Of a DNA stretch of 64,000 nucleotides, positions 9,805-17,416 are shown one piece after another (position 1 is the stretch's first letter; every line of letters starts with the position of its first letter). Under the pieces are notes generated by a model. The model searched no databases. It was not told the DNA's origin and saw nothing but the letters and a program-made list of their open reading frames with translations. This DNA is from Thermithiobacillus plumbiphilus (lineage in GTDB: Bacteria; Pseudomonadota; Gammaproteobacteria; Acidithiobacillales; Thermithiobacillaceae): the NCBI RefSeq assembly GCF_038070005.1, contig NZ_JBBPCO010000003.1, positions 124,001 through 188,000 on the forward strand, read 5' to 3'. The position numbers and the translations under genes are program-made.

Positions 9805-10524
9805 ATGTCAGCGGACAATTGCACGGATATCGAAAGCCGCCTCCAGGCAGTGCATCAGAGAATCGCGGCCGCCGCCGGAAAAGCCGGCCGCGACCCGGCG
9901 GGCATCCGCCTGCTGGCGGTCTCCAAGGGTGTCGGCGAGGCAGGCATCCGCCAGACCATAGCCACCGGACAGCATCTCTTTGGCGAGAGCTACATCCAGG
10001 AGGCCGTGGACAAGCTGGCTGCCCTGGCGGACTGCCCGGACCTGGAATGGCACTTCATCGGTCCCATCCAGCGCAACAAGACGCAGCTCATTGCCAGGCA
10101 TTTTGATTGGGTACATGGGCTCGACCGCCTGCTGATCGCTGAGCGCCTGAATGCCCAGCGTGATCCCGCCCGCCCGCTGAATGTGCTGATCCAGGTCAAT
10201 GTCAGCGGTGAAGCGAGCAAGGCAGGCATTGAACCAGCCGAGTTGGATGCGCTGGTCGATGGCGTACTGCGGCTGCCGCATCTGCGCCTGCGTGGCCTGA
10301 TGGCGCTGCCAAGTCCCGATCTGACTCAGGCCAGCTTGCAGTTCGGGCAGATGGCGGGCTATTTTCAGAGCCTGCGCGCCCGCTGCCCCGACGCAGCAAT
10401 CGACACGCTGTCCATGGGCATGTCGGATGATCTGGAACTGGCCGTGGTGGCCGGGAGCACCATGCTGCGCATCGGCAGCGCCATCTTCGGACCCCGCGAG
10501 TACCGGCGCGCCGCGCCAGACTGA
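9805..10524 (+). CDS. yggS: YggS-family pyridoxal-phosphate homeostasis protein
   Basis: PLP-binding single-domain protein of the alanine racemase N-terminal fold; keeps PLP and amino-acid pools in balance, without a known catalytic activity. The PLP lysine sits in L-L-A-V-S-K-G, and family signatures G-E-S-Y-I-Q-E and W-H-F-I-G-P-I-Q-R-N-K follow. The tail shows L-S-M-G-M-S-D-D-L-E. The 239 residues are normal. It begins an operon yggS-proC-yggT-yggU, the classic gammaproteobacterial arrangement; AGGAA precedes the start. Confidence 0.96.
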   Translation: MSADNCTDIESRLQAVHQRIAAAAGKAGRDPAGIRLLAVSKGVGEAGIRQTIATGQHLFGESYIQEAVDKLAALADCPDLEWHFIGPIQRNKTQLIARHFDWVHGLDRLLIAERLNAQRDPARPLNVLIQVNVSGEASKAGIEPAELDALVDGVLRLPHLRLRGLMALPSPDLTQASLQFGQMAGYFQSLRARCPDAAIDTLSMGMSDDLELAVVAGSTMLRIGSAIFGPREYRRAAPD

Positions 10525-10541
10525 CGCAAAAAGAGGAACTC

Positions 10542-11432
10542 ATGTCCAAAGGGACCAGCAAGACGCAGAACAAGAACGGCTCCTCGGTCACGCCGGTGTC
10601 CAAGGCGCGCAAGCTGGCCATCATCGGCGGCGGCAACATGGCCCGCAGCCTGATCGGCGGGCTCCTTCACGATGGCTGGAAGCCCCGCCAGTTCCGGGTC
10701 GCAGACCCCAACGCCTCGCAACGGGACCTGTTGTCGCAGACCCTGGGCGTCACGGTATTCGAGGACAATCAGGAAGCGGCAGCAGGGGCCGATGGCGTGG
10801 TGCTGGCCGTCAAGCCCCAGGCCCTGAGCAAGGTCGCGCGCGAGCTTGCACCCGCGCTGATCCAGACCAAGCCCCTGATCATTTCCGTGGTCGCCGGCAT
10901 CCGTACCGCCGACATCCAGCGCTGGATCGGGGCGCCGGTGCCCATCGTGCGGGTCATGCCCAATACGCCGGCCCTGGTGGCGGCGGGCGCTTCGGGGCTT
11001 TACGCCACGCCCGAGGTCAACAATGTACAGGTCGATTTCGCCGAATCGATGATGCGTGCCGTGGGTCTGGTGGTCTGGATCCAGCAGGAGTATCTGATGG
11101 ACTCGGTGACCGCCCTGTCCGGTAGTGGGCCGGCCTATCTCTTTCTGGTGCTTGAGGCCATGGAAGATGCGGCCGTCGCGCAGGGCCTGGATCGTCGCAC
11201 CGCGCGCCTGCTGACCTTGCAGACTGTGTTCGGGGCGGCCAAGATGGCGCTGGAAAGCGAGGACACGCCCGCAACCCTGCGCAGCCACGTGACCAGTCCG
11301 GGCGGTACCACGGCGGCCGGGGTGCGGGAACTGGAGCGCGGCATGCGGGACCTATTCTATCAGGCAATTGCCGCCGCGGCCGCGCGCTCGGAGGCCATTG
11401 CCAATCATTACGGTGCGGAGGGAGAAGAATGA
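10542..11432 (+). CDS. proC: Pyrroline-5-carboxylate reductase
   Basis: Last step of proline synthesis, reducing pyrroline-5-carboxylate with NAD(P)H. The Rossmann motif I-I-G-G-G-N-M-A-R-S-L is preceded by an unusual polar extension of about 22 residues (S, K, T, N, Q rich). Conserved V-M-P-N-T-P-A and L-S-G-S-G-P-A-Y follow, then the C-terminal S-P-G-G-T-T region. An AGAGGAA site precedes the ATG at a normal distance, so the extension is probably translated, although a start nearer the Rossmann motif cannot be excluded. It lies 17 bases after yggS and overlaps yggT by four bases. Confidence 0.95.
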   Translation: MSKGTSKTQNKNGSSVTPVSKARKLAIIGGGNMARSLIGGLLHDGWKPRQFRVADPNASQRDLLSQTLGVTVFEDNQEAAAGADGVVLAVKPQALSKVARELAPALIQTKPLIISVVAGIRTADIQRWIGAPVPIVRVMPNTPALVAAGASGLYATPEVNNVQVDFAESMMRAVGLVVWIQQEYLMDSVTALSGSGPAYLFLVLEAMEDAAVAQGLDRRTARLLTLQTVFGAAKMALESEDTPATLRSHVTSPGGTTAAGVRELERGMRDLFYQAIAAAAARSEAIANHYGAEGEE

Positions 11433-11725
11433 TATCAGGTAGCCTGCTCATCAGCCTGGCCAATATCATCAGTCTGGTGCTGACCCTGTATTTTTACGCC
11501 ATCCTGATCCGTGCCCTGCTCTCCTGGGTCAATCCCGACCCCTACAATCCGGTGGTGCGATTCATCGTGCGCATCACCGAGCCGGTGCTTGGTCCCTTCC
11601 GCCGCCTGATCCCGCCCATCAGCGGCTTTGACATCTCGCCAATCGTCGCCCTGCTGGTGATCGAGTTCGGCAAGAATCTGCTGGTGCGCTGGCTCTACAG
11701 CATGGCGGGTCCTGGATTGACGTGA
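11429..11725 (+). CDS. yggT: YggT-family membrane protein
   Basis: Small integral membrane protein of 98 residues: hydrophobic helix at about 7-29, the family signature W-V-N-P-D-P-Y-N-P-V with I-T-E-P-V-L-G-P-F-R-R, and a second hydrophobic segment near 68-85. YggT proteins are linked to osmotic tolerance or cofactor insertion in various bacteria and to cell-division factors in others; the function here is unproven. The start overlaps proC (ATGA) and the stop overlaps the yggU GTG start, so the operon looks translationally coupled. Confidence 0.93.
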   Translation: MISGSLLISLANIISLVLTLYFYAILIRALLSWVNPDPYNPVVRFIVRITEPVLGPFRRLIPPISGFDISPIVALLVIEFGKNLLVRWLYSMAGPGLT

Positions 11726-12033
11726 ACGCTGAAAATCCTGCCTGGCACTGGCAGGATCGAGATCTGATCCTTGCCATTCATGCCCAGCCTGGCGCCAAAC
11801 GCACCGAGATTGCCGGGCAGCATGGCAACGCCCTGAAAATCAGGGTACAGGCAAGACCCGTGGATGGTGCGGCCAATGCCGCCCTGATCCGCTTCCTGGC
11901 GGAACAGTTCGAGATTCCGCAACGCCGGATCAGCATCCTGCAGGGCGAGACTGGCCGCGAAAAGGTCCTGCGACTGCGGGAACCAGATCATTCTCATGCG
12001 CTCTCCCGCCTTCGTGCCTGGAACCTGGCCTGA
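11722..12033 (+). CDS. yggU: DUF167 (YggU-family) protein
   Basis: 103-residue protein with the DUF167 pattern: H-A-Q-P-G-A-K-R-T-E-I-A-G near residue 20 and K-I-R-V-Q-A-R-P-V-D-G-A-A-N-A-A near 40-55. Function unknown in general; the fold is a small alpha/beta domain. It starts with GTG overlapping the yggT stop and ends the proC operon. The C-terminal tail after R-E-P-D is variable in the family. Confidence 0.93.
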   Translation: MNAENPAWHWQDRDLILAIHAQPGAKRTEIAGQHGNALKIRVQARPVDGAANAALIRFLAEQFEIPQRRISILQGETGREKVLRLREPDHSHALSRLRAWNLA

Positions 12034-12311
12034 TCCCGCCTTCTCCTCCAAATCCACCTTTTGTCCTACTCCGAATGTTGGAACGCTCTGAAACTCCCCG
12101 GAACCCCTGCTCAGGCCGGTGGTCATAATCTGTACATGTTGCGCCGTTGCCACAAGCTGGCATACCGCAAAGACTTGTAGAACCGTGAAACCATCTTGAT
12201 TGATGTAGCCGGATGTTCGCTATGTCAACCCAACCCAGGCAGGATCGTTGTAAAGACGTAACAATGTAGAATTGTCATGTCATTCACGAATCTGCAACTA
12301 CGGAGGTCAAC

Positions 12312-12893
12312 ATGAACAAGAAGATCCTCGCAGCACTTGCTTCCACCCTGGTCCTTGGGGCGGTTGCCGTACCTGGCGCCATGGCGCAAGGATACATGTC
12401 CCAGAGTTCGGGAAACTGGACCGGGCCTTATGTGGGTGGCCGAATCGGTCTGAACAATTCCGATTCCGATATTAGCGCGGATAGCAAAACCGCATTTACC
12501 GGTGGCGCCCAACTGGGTTACAACATGAACATGGGTGGCCCGGTGATTGGTGCGGAAGGATTCATTGACTGGAATGCCTCAGCGGACCACGCCACCTACC
12601 CCTACGGACCCTTGAGCTATGGCAGCTATGTCTGGGGCGCTGACGCCAAGCTCGGCGTCGATCTGGGTCAGTTCATGCCTTATGGCAAGCTCGGCATAGC
12701 CAGCACCAATCTCACGGACGATGCCAGTGGCGATGAGTGGGGCCTGCATGGCGGCCTGGGCATTGAATATATGATCATGCCCAATGTTTCAGCCAAGGGC
12801 GAGTGGACCTACAGCCGGGCCAATATTGGTTTCCCCGAAGCTGAATTCACGAACAACAACTTCACCGTGGGCGTGAACTACTATTTCAAGTAA
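12312..12893 (+). CDS. Outer-membrane beta-barrel protein (opacity/OmpW-like porin fold)
   Basis: 193 residues. A signal peptide of about 25 residues ends A-M-A-Q-G, then the mature start contains W-T-G-P-Y-V-G-G-R-I-G, the usual first strand of the outer membrane beta-barrel family. Alternating hydrophobic strands follow, including F-T-G-G-A-Q-L-G-Y and G-L-H-G-G-L-G-I-E-Y, and the protein ends V-N-Y-Y-F-K, with an aromatic near the C-terminus as needed for barrel assembly. A strong CGGAGGT site precedes the ATG and an intrinsic terminator follows, so it is transcribed alone. Eight strands are likely; the exact role (adhesion, small-molecule passage, structural) cannot be told. Confidence 0.85.
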   Translation: MNKKILAALASTLVLGAVAVPGAMAQGYMSQSSGNWTGPYVGGRIGLNNSDSDISADSKTAFTGGAQLGYNMNMGGPVIGAEGFIDWNASADHATYPYGPLSYGSYVWGADAKLGVDLGQFMPYGKLGIASTNLTDDASGDEWGLHGGLGIEYMIMPNVSAKGEWTYSRANIGFPEAEFTNNNFTVGVNYYFK

Positions 12894-12913
12894 AACGCCC
12901 CAGCTTGCTGCGG

Positions 12914-12938
12914 ACCGGCCCTTCGGGGCCGGTTTTTT
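12914..12938 (+). terminator. Intrinsic terminator after the beta-barrel gene
   Basis: Stem ACCGGCCC / GGGCCGGT with a TTCG tetraloop, followed by six T residues. It begins 20 bases after the stop codon. Confidence 0.93.
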
Positions 12939-13533
12939 ATGCCTTACGCAAGCGGATCAGCCGAAACCAGCCACCTGCCAGCGCCGGGACGTCCGACACC
13001 AACTGCAGGCTGGATACATCACGCAGCACATCTTCAAACACCACATCCGTACGCGTGGCCAGCCTCCCGAGCAGGGGGCTGATCAGGCGCCGCAGCGGTG
13101 CCTTTTGCCCCGGCTTCAGGAATTTATCGAAGATCAGGATCTGCCCGCCCGGTTTCAGCACGCGCACGGCTTCAGTCAGCGCGCGCGCCGGCTCGGGTAC
13201 CACGGCCAGGATCAGATGCATGACGATCCGGTCGAATACCGCACCGGCAAAGGGCAACTGCATCGCGTCTCCCTGTACCAGCCTCACCTGCCTGCCATCC
13301 GGGCGATCCATAGCCTTCTTCAGCATGGCCCAGGTCAGGTCCACCCCCACATAATCCGCGCCCACTGGCAGCCAGGGATAATCAAGCCCGGTCCCCACGC
13401 CATCGATGAGGATGCGCTGCCCGGCCACCTCACCCAGTCCGGCCAGGCTTTGCTGTCGCGCTCGCGCCGTCGCCCCGGCGATGAGGGCATCGTAACCAGC
13501 GGCCCAGAGCGTATAGGTCCGGCGCAGGCTCAT
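12937..13533 (-). CDS. Class I SAM-dependent methyltransferase
   Basis: 198 residues. The SAM-binding motif I is I-D-G-V-G-T-G-L-D near residue 45, followed by the acidic end of strand two in Y-V-G-V-D-L-T, V-Q-G-D-A at motif III and the post-motif P-F-A-G-A-V-F-D. The substrate is not evident; the closest general resemblance is to the UbiE/phosphatidylethanolamine N-methyltransferase-type small enzymes (L-K-P-G-G-Q-I-L-I-F-D). It lies three bases downstream of apaG on the same strand, so the two are probably cotranscribed. It converges on the beta-barrel gene, sharing the terminator region. Confidence 0.88.
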   Translation of the reverse strand: MSLRRTYTLWAAGYDALIAGATARARQQSLAGLGEVAGQRILIDGVGTGLDYPWLPVGADYVGVDLTWAMLKKAMDRPDGRQVRLVQGDAMQLPFAGAVFDRIVMHLILAVVPEPARALTEAVRVLKPGGQILIFDKFLKPGQKAPLRRLISPLLGRLATRTDVVFEDVLRDVSSLQLVSDVPALAGGWFRLIRLRKA

Positions 13534-13536
13534 CGT

Positions 13537-13914
13537 TCAGTGCAGCACGGTGGCGGTCGCCAGCCTGAAAGGCGGGATGGTGGCATCAAAGGCCCGGCCC
13601 TCGGCATCGATCATCTGATAACTGCCATGCATGCTGCCCACCGGCGTCTCCAGTACGCTGCCGCTGGTGTACTGGTAGCTGTCACCCGGCTGCAAGACGG
13701 GCTGCTCACCGACCACGCCTTCCCCGCGTACTTCCTTGGTCTCGCCGTTGGCATCGGTGATGATCCAGTGGCGGCTGATCAACTGGGCCGGCATCTCGCC
13801 CTGATTGGTAATGGTGACACGGTAGGCGAACACGTAGTGGTTCCGTTCGGGCTGGGACTGTTCCGCCAGGTAGCGGGTCTCCACCTGAATCTCGATTCGG
13901 GGTAACTGGGACAT
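13537..13914 (-). CDS. apaG: ApaG protein
   Basis: 125-residue single-domain beta-sandwich protein. Visible are the N-terminal I-E-I-Q-V-E-T-R-Y-L, the central F-A-Y-R-V-T-I-T-N-Q-G and R-H-W-I-I-T-D-A-N-G, and the tail G-S-M-H-G-S-Y-Q-M, all family signatures. ApaG affects cobalt resistance and magnesium efflux in enterobacteria, but the biochemical role is unsettled. It precedes the methyltransferase gene. Confidence 0.95.
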   Translation of the reverse strand: MSQLPRIEIQVETRYLAEQSQPERNHYVFAYRVTITNQGEMPAQLISRHWIITDANGETKEVRGEGVVGEQPVLQPGDSYQYTSGSVLETPVGSMHGSYQMIDAEGRAFDATIPPFRLATATVLH

Positions 13915-13976
13915 GGCAGGATCTCGTTGTCAACGGTTTCAGGGATTCCTCAGCCGGGATGCGCTGGCGGGCTCGA

Positions 13977-14870
13977 TCAGGCCCCGACCGCCGCGGCCGG
14001 CTGCACTTCGATTTGAAAGGCACACCGCAAGGACTCGCCGGGCGGCAGGTGGATCATGTCGCGCTTGGCCAGCAGATCCGGCGGCTCGCCGACAAAGCTG
14101 GCGTGCCCCTGCCAGGGCTCGATGCAGAGAAAGGGCGCGCCCTGGGGCCTGGACCAGATACCAAGGAAGGGAAATCCGGTATAAATCACGCGGATGGAAA
14201 GCCCGCCCTGGCGCGGCTGAAATCGCACCCACTGTGACGCGGGATGGAACAGCACGATGGCGTCCTCACGAAACAGCGCTTCATCCAGGGGCAATAGATG
14301 TCCCTGCCAGGGCACGGCCCCCTGTCCGCCTGTCAACAAGCCATCCCCGACGAGATAGCGCTCGCCCTGCTCGGGCTGCTCGAAAAGCAGCACGTAATCT
14401 GTTTTGGCAAGGCCCTCTTCCAGCGGCCAGTTGAAGGCTGGATGACCGCCCACGCCGAAGGGCACGGTTTCATCACCGGCATTGCGCACCAGAAAGGCGG
14501 TCTCGATGCCCTCGCCATGCAACTGATATCGCACCCGCAGATCGAAGGCGAAGGGATAGCGGACAAGCGTTTCGGTGCTGGCACGCAAGCGCAGCGTGAC
14601 GGCATCGCTGTCCTGCTGCTCAATTTCAAAGACGCTGTCCCGCGCAAAACCATGTTGTCCCAGCTGGAAGGTCTGCCCGGCGTGGGTATAGCGATCGCCT
14701 TGCAGACGCCCGACGATGGGAAAGAGGATGGGTGCCGTACGCGGCCAGTAGGCCGGATCAGCGCCCCAGATCACATTGCTGCCACCTGCGGGAATCAGCG
14801 AACGCAGCTCGGCCCCAAGCGGGTCGATCTCCGCCCTGAAAAACGCATTTTCCAGCACCACTCTGTCCAT
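13977..14870 (-). CDS. Aldose 1-epimerase family protein
   Basis: About 297 residues of the galactose-mutarotase beta-sandwich fold. R-T-A-P-I-L-F-P-I-V-G-R-L, H-G-F-A-R and G-G-H-P-A-F-N-W-P carry the expected histidines and surrounding pattern of the LacX/YeaD-like branch; the exact sugar is unknown. I choose the ATG at 14870, preceded by GGAGGGGAG; the open frame continues upstream through the tRNA-Phe region without meaning. It is divergent from the DsrE-like gene, with an 81-base spacer. Confidence 0.9.
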   Translation of the reverse strand: MDRVVLENAFFRAEIDPLGAELRSLIPAGGSNVIWGADPAYWPRTAPILFPIVGRLQGDRYTHAGQTFQLGQHGFARDSVFEIEQQDSDAVTLRLRASTETLVRYPFAFDLRVRYQLHGEGIETAFLVRNAGDETVPFGVGGHPAFNWPLEEGLAKTDYVLLFEQPEQGERYLVGDGLLTGGQGAVPWQGHLLPLDEALFREDAIVLFHPASQWVRFQPRQGGLSIRVIYTGFPFLGIWSRPQGAPFLCIEPWQGHASFVGEPPDLLAKRDMIHLPPGESLRCAFQIEVQPAAAVGA

Positions 14871-14951
14871 GCTCCCCTCCGGGCGTTTGCTTACAATTCC
14901 TGGAATTTTGAATACACTAGGGATTTTTCGAGCGAAAATCAAAGGATTGCC

Positions 14952-15329
14952 ATGGCCGACAAACTGGTGATGATGCTGCTGAACACCACGCCCGAGCGCC
15001 CCCATGAGTGCGGCGCCCCTTTCTTCCAGGCCGCCGCGGCTGCGGCCATGGATATCGAGGTGGAAATCTATTTTGCCGGCAAGTCCGCCGCGCTCCTGAA
15101 AAAGGGCGTAGCTGAAAAGCTCTACCCGAGTGATGGCGGCGACAAGTCCATCTACGAGTTCATGAAGGATGCCGCTGATCTCGGGGTGAAATTCTATGCC
15201 TGCGGCGGCGCCCTGACGGGGCATGGAATCAGTGCCGGAGATTTGATCGCCGAATGCACTGGCGCGGCCGGCGGCGCGGCCTACATGGCGCGGGTGATGG
15301 ATGACGAGTGGAAGGTGCTGGGTTACTAG
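14952..15329 (+). CDS. DsrE-family sulfur-relay-like protein
   Basis: 125 residues with the DsrE/DsrF fold: M-V-M-M-L-L-N-T-T strand, E-C-G-A-P-F-F-Q-A-A-A-A-A-A helix, a V-E-I-Y-F-A-G strand, and a conserved-position cysteine in K-F-Y-A-C-G-G-A-L. A second cysteine occurs in A-E-C-T-G-A-A-G-G. Family members carry persulfide sulfur in sulfur oxidisers or act in tRNA thiolation. The lone gene, without dsrF/H or tusA beside it, leaves the partner open. An AAAGGA site precedes the ATG. The sulfur-oxidation role is inference from the fold and the organism type. Confidence 0.82.
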   Translation: MADKLVMMLLNTTPERPHECGAPFFQAAAAAAMDIEVEIYFAGKSAALLKKGVAEKLYPSDGGDKSIYEFMKDAADLGVKFYACGGALTGHGISAGDLIAECTGAAGGAAYMARVMDDEWKVLGY

Positions 15330-15376
15330 ACCCGGCTTGACTTGGCGGGCCTTGCGCTGTTTAATAGGCGGCCATT

Positions 15377-15452
<76 letters not shown>

Positions 15453-15455
15453 GAC

Positions 15456-15489
15456 AAAAAGGGTCAGGCTGAAAAGCCTGACCCTTTTT
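15456..15489 (+). terminator. Intrinsic terminator after tRNA-Phe
   Basis: A perfect 15-base stem (AAAAAGGGTCAGGCT and its complement) with a GAAA loop ends in a T-run. The A-run and T-run make it usable in both directions. Confidence 0.93.
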
Positions 15490-15537
15490 CTTTGCGTCAC
15501 GGAATACTTGCTCCAATTCTGCTCCACCGGGGTTGGT

Positions 15538-15609
15538 ATGGCATCCATTCGGAAATGGCGTGAGCTGCAATGGGAGGCGCCCCCGCGTAGTTGCTGCCAA
15601 GTAGTTTAA
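15538..15609 (+). pseudogene. Truncated N-terminal fragment of a tyrosine integrase
   Basis: A 23-codon frame begins M-A-S-I-R-K-W-R-E-L-Q-W-E-A, which matches the opening of phage and island integrases (typically M-A-S-I-R-K-R... Q-W-E-A). It then leaves homology and stops. Only the first 14 residues look like integrase. Lying about 85 bases from the 3' end of tRNA-Phe in the orientation usual for island integrases, it is best read as a decayed integrase relic. The match is short, so confidence is moderate. Confidence 0.55.
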
Positions 15610-15619
15610 GGACTACAAT
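15591..15619 (+). promoter_or_regulatory. Candidate sigma-70 promoter of the toxin-antitoxin operon
   Basis: TTGCTG (15591-15596) and TACAAT (15614-15619) are separated by exactly 17 bases, with one and two mismatches from consensus hexamers. The predicted start of transcription is near 15626, close to the start of the toxin reading frame. Confidence 0.6.
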
Positions 15620-15634
15620 CGAGCCATAATCGAT

Positions 15635-15925
15635 TTGAGGCAAACCGAGGCCTTCCGGAAATGGTGGACCAATCTGAAGGATGGTCGAGCCCGAGGCGCG
15701 ATCTTTTCGCGGTTGGACCGTCTGGCTTATGGTCATGCGGGAGATGTGCGACCGGTCGGCCAAGGGATCAGTGAATTGCGCATTCATCATGGCCCGGGCT
15801 ACCGCATATATTTCCAGCAGCGCGGCGCCACGATCATCCTCCTGTTGTGCGGTGGTGACAAAAGCACACAGGCAAGGGATATTCAGACCGCGAAGCGTTT
15901 AGCAAATGAATGGAGCGAGTCATGA
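15635..15925 (+). CDS. RelE/ParE-superfamily toxin (HI1419-type addiction module killer)
   Basis: About 96 residues. F-R-K-W-W-x-x-L-K-D, A-R-G-A-I-F-S-R-L-D-R-L, G-D-V-R-P-V-G-Q-G-I-S-E-L-R-I, G-P-G-Y-R-I-Y-F and L-L-L-C-G-G-D-K-S-T-Q are the defining motifs of the family with the toxin gene first. RelE-type toxins are usually ribosome-associated mRNA endonucleases. The start is uncertain: TTG at 15635 is the only near-canonical codon, but homologues usually start four residues earlier (M-I-D/E-L-R-Q-T) and that frame here reads ATA-ATC-GAT-TTG. The stop overlaps the antitoxin start (ATGA). Confidence 0.88.
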   Translation: MRQTEAFRKWWTNLKDGRARGAIFSRLDRLAYGHAGDVRPVGQGISELRIHHGPGYRIYFQQRGATIILLLCGGDKSTQARDIQTAKRLANEWSES

Positions 15926-16215
15926 CCGAGAAACTGACTGTTTTTGATCCTGCCGAGGGGTTGGACTCTGATGAAGCCGTTGCCATGTTCATGGCCGGCG
16001 CGTTCGAGACCAACGATGCCGGCTATATCGCGCACGCCCTGGGAGTAGTTGCCCGAGCCAAGGGCATGGCCCAGATTGCCGCCGAAACCGGACTATCCCG
16101 CGAACAGCTTTACCGTTCGTTCAGCGAGCGCGGCAACCCGACCTTGAAAACGACGCTGGCGGTGATGAAGGCCCTGGGCATCGAACTGAGCGCCAAGGTC
16201 CCCGCCGCCCATTGA
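15922..16215 (+). CDS. HI1420-type antitoxin with helix-turn-helix domain
   Basis: 97 residues. The N-terminal part contains F-D-P-A-E-G-L-D-S-D-E-A-V-A and A-G-Y-I-A-H-A-L-G-V-V-A-R-A-K-G-M. The helix-turn-helix follows as A-A-E-T-G-L-S-R-E-Q-L-Y-R-S-F with N-P-T-L-K-T. Family members neutralise the upstream toxin and repress the shared promoter. I start at the ATG overlapping the toxin stop, with GGAG seven bases upstream; an earlier in-frame ATG at 15910 adds four residues. Gene order is toxin first, as in this module type. Confidence 0.9.
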   Translation: MTEKLTVFDPAEGLDSDEAVAMFMAGAFETNDAGYIAHALGVVARAKGMAQIAAETGLSREQLYRSFSERGNPTLKTTLAVMKALGIELSAKVPAAH

Positions 16216-16288
16216 CTCTCCCCCCGGCTAGCCGGGGTCCAGCAGCACATCGGCACATGCCGCGATCAGGCCCGCCAGTTCGGCCATC

Positions 16289-17146
16289 CTAGGCCCCCTG
16301 CATGGCGGCCTTGCTGCGCACCAGCTTGTTGTCGCGGTAATCCATCAGGGCCTGCTCGATCTCCTCGCGGCTGTTCATGACGAAGGGGCCATACTGCACC
16401 ACCGGCTCCCCCACCGGCTTGCCCGCCACCAGGATGAAGCGCGCGCCATCCGGGCCGGCGACGAGTTCGACAGCGTCGCCCGGGCTCAGCACGGCCAGAC
16501 TGTGTTGTGGCAGATCACTGCCGCCCAGCGCCGCGCTCCCCTCGAAAACATAGATGAAAGCGGTGTCGTTCTCACGCAGGTCCTGCCGGAAGGCGTGGCC
16601 AGCAGCAAGCGTGACATCCAGATATTGCGCCTGAGTGTTCGGATCCGAGATCGGTCCACGCGTTTCGCCATACTGACCCAGCAGCACGCGCACGCGCTCG
16701 CCATCACGATTCACCTCGGGAATCGCCTCGGGCGTGAATTCCTGATACTCGGGATCATTCATCTTTTCACGCGCCGGCAGGTTGATCCAGAGCTGAAAGC
16801 CGCGCAGCAAGCCATTGGTCTGCTGTGGCATCTCGGAGTGGATAACGCCGCTGGCGGCCTTCATCCATTGCGCCCCGCCCGCGCGCAGATCGCCGCGATT
16901 GCCCATGCTGTCCTGATGCTGCATGTGGCCGTCGAGCATGTAGGTGAAGGTGATGAAACCACGATGCGGGTGCTCGGGAAAGCCCGCGATATATTCATCC
17001 GGATTGTTGCTGCCAAAGTGATCCAGCATCAGAAAAGGATCGAGCTGGCGCAAGGCCGGGGTGCCGATGGTGCGGTGCACCGTGACGCCCGCGCCTTCGG
17101 ATACCGGTCGGGCGCGGATCAGTTGCTGGATGGAACGGGTAGTCAT
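16289..17146 (-). CDS. Pirin family protein
   Basis: 285 residues of the bicupin pirin family. The metal-binding signature H-P-H-R-G-F-I-T-F-T-Y (two histidines) lies near residues 59-69, H-Q-D-S-M-G-N-R-G-D near 78-87, and H-S-E-M-P near 102-106. Pirins bind iron and some act as quercetin dioxygenases or stress regulators; the role here is unknown. It is a single gene with its own AGGAGGT site, opposite in direction to the MSHA locus that follows. Confidence 0.93.
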   Translation of the reverse strand: MTTRSIQQLIRARPVSEGAGVTVHRTIGTPALRQLDPFLMLDHFGSNNPDEYIAGFPEHPHRGFITFTYMLDGHMQHQDSMGNRGDLRAGGAQWMKAASGVIHSEMPQQTNGLLRGFQLWINLPAREKMNDPEYQEFTPEAIPEVNRDGERVRVLLGQYGETRGPISDPNTQAQYLDVTLAAGHAFRQDLRENDTAFIYVFEGSAALGGSDLPQHSLAVLSPGDAVELVAGPDGARFILVAGKPVGEPVVQYGPFVMNSREEIEQALMDYRDNKLVRSKAAMQGA

Positions 17147-17389
17147 GGCGGACCTCCTGGTTCATTCATAAACGATAGCACGGCCTCAGACAGAAAGGCG
17201 GACGATCTGCTCTATCGAAGACCACCGCTTCATGCCCAATCTCTTTGGGTTAGAGAATTGGACTCCAAATCGACGCGCTACTCAATCCGGGGAGGACATC
17301 GCCATGATGAAGTGTACGGCTGAACGTGACAGGGCTTCTGAATTCAGTCCGCTTCGCCCCCACCCTGACCTCCCGCTCAAAACCTGCTA

Positions 17390-17395
17390 TATACT
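17390..17395 (+). promoter_or_regulatory. Candidate -10 box upstream of mshE
   Basis: TATACT lies 22 bases before the mshE ATG, with a weak CTGACC -35 candidate at 17365-17370 and a long 19-base spacer. The rest of the 270-base gap from pirin (17147-17416) shows no gene. Confidence 0.35.
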
Positions 17396-17416
17396 CCTAC
17401 AAACGTCGGAGAAGAT

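Noticed and set aside
12240-12300. TTGTAA and TAGAAT boxes before the beta-barrel gene as a promoter
   Set aside because: The spacer between them is only 13 bases, too short for a normal sigma-70 promoter.
16216-16288. Tiny minus-strand peptide frame and a CCCCGGCTAGCCGGGG palindrome after the pirin gene
   Set aside because: The 19-codon frame has no clear binding site, and the hairpin has no T-run; too little to call a gene or terminator.
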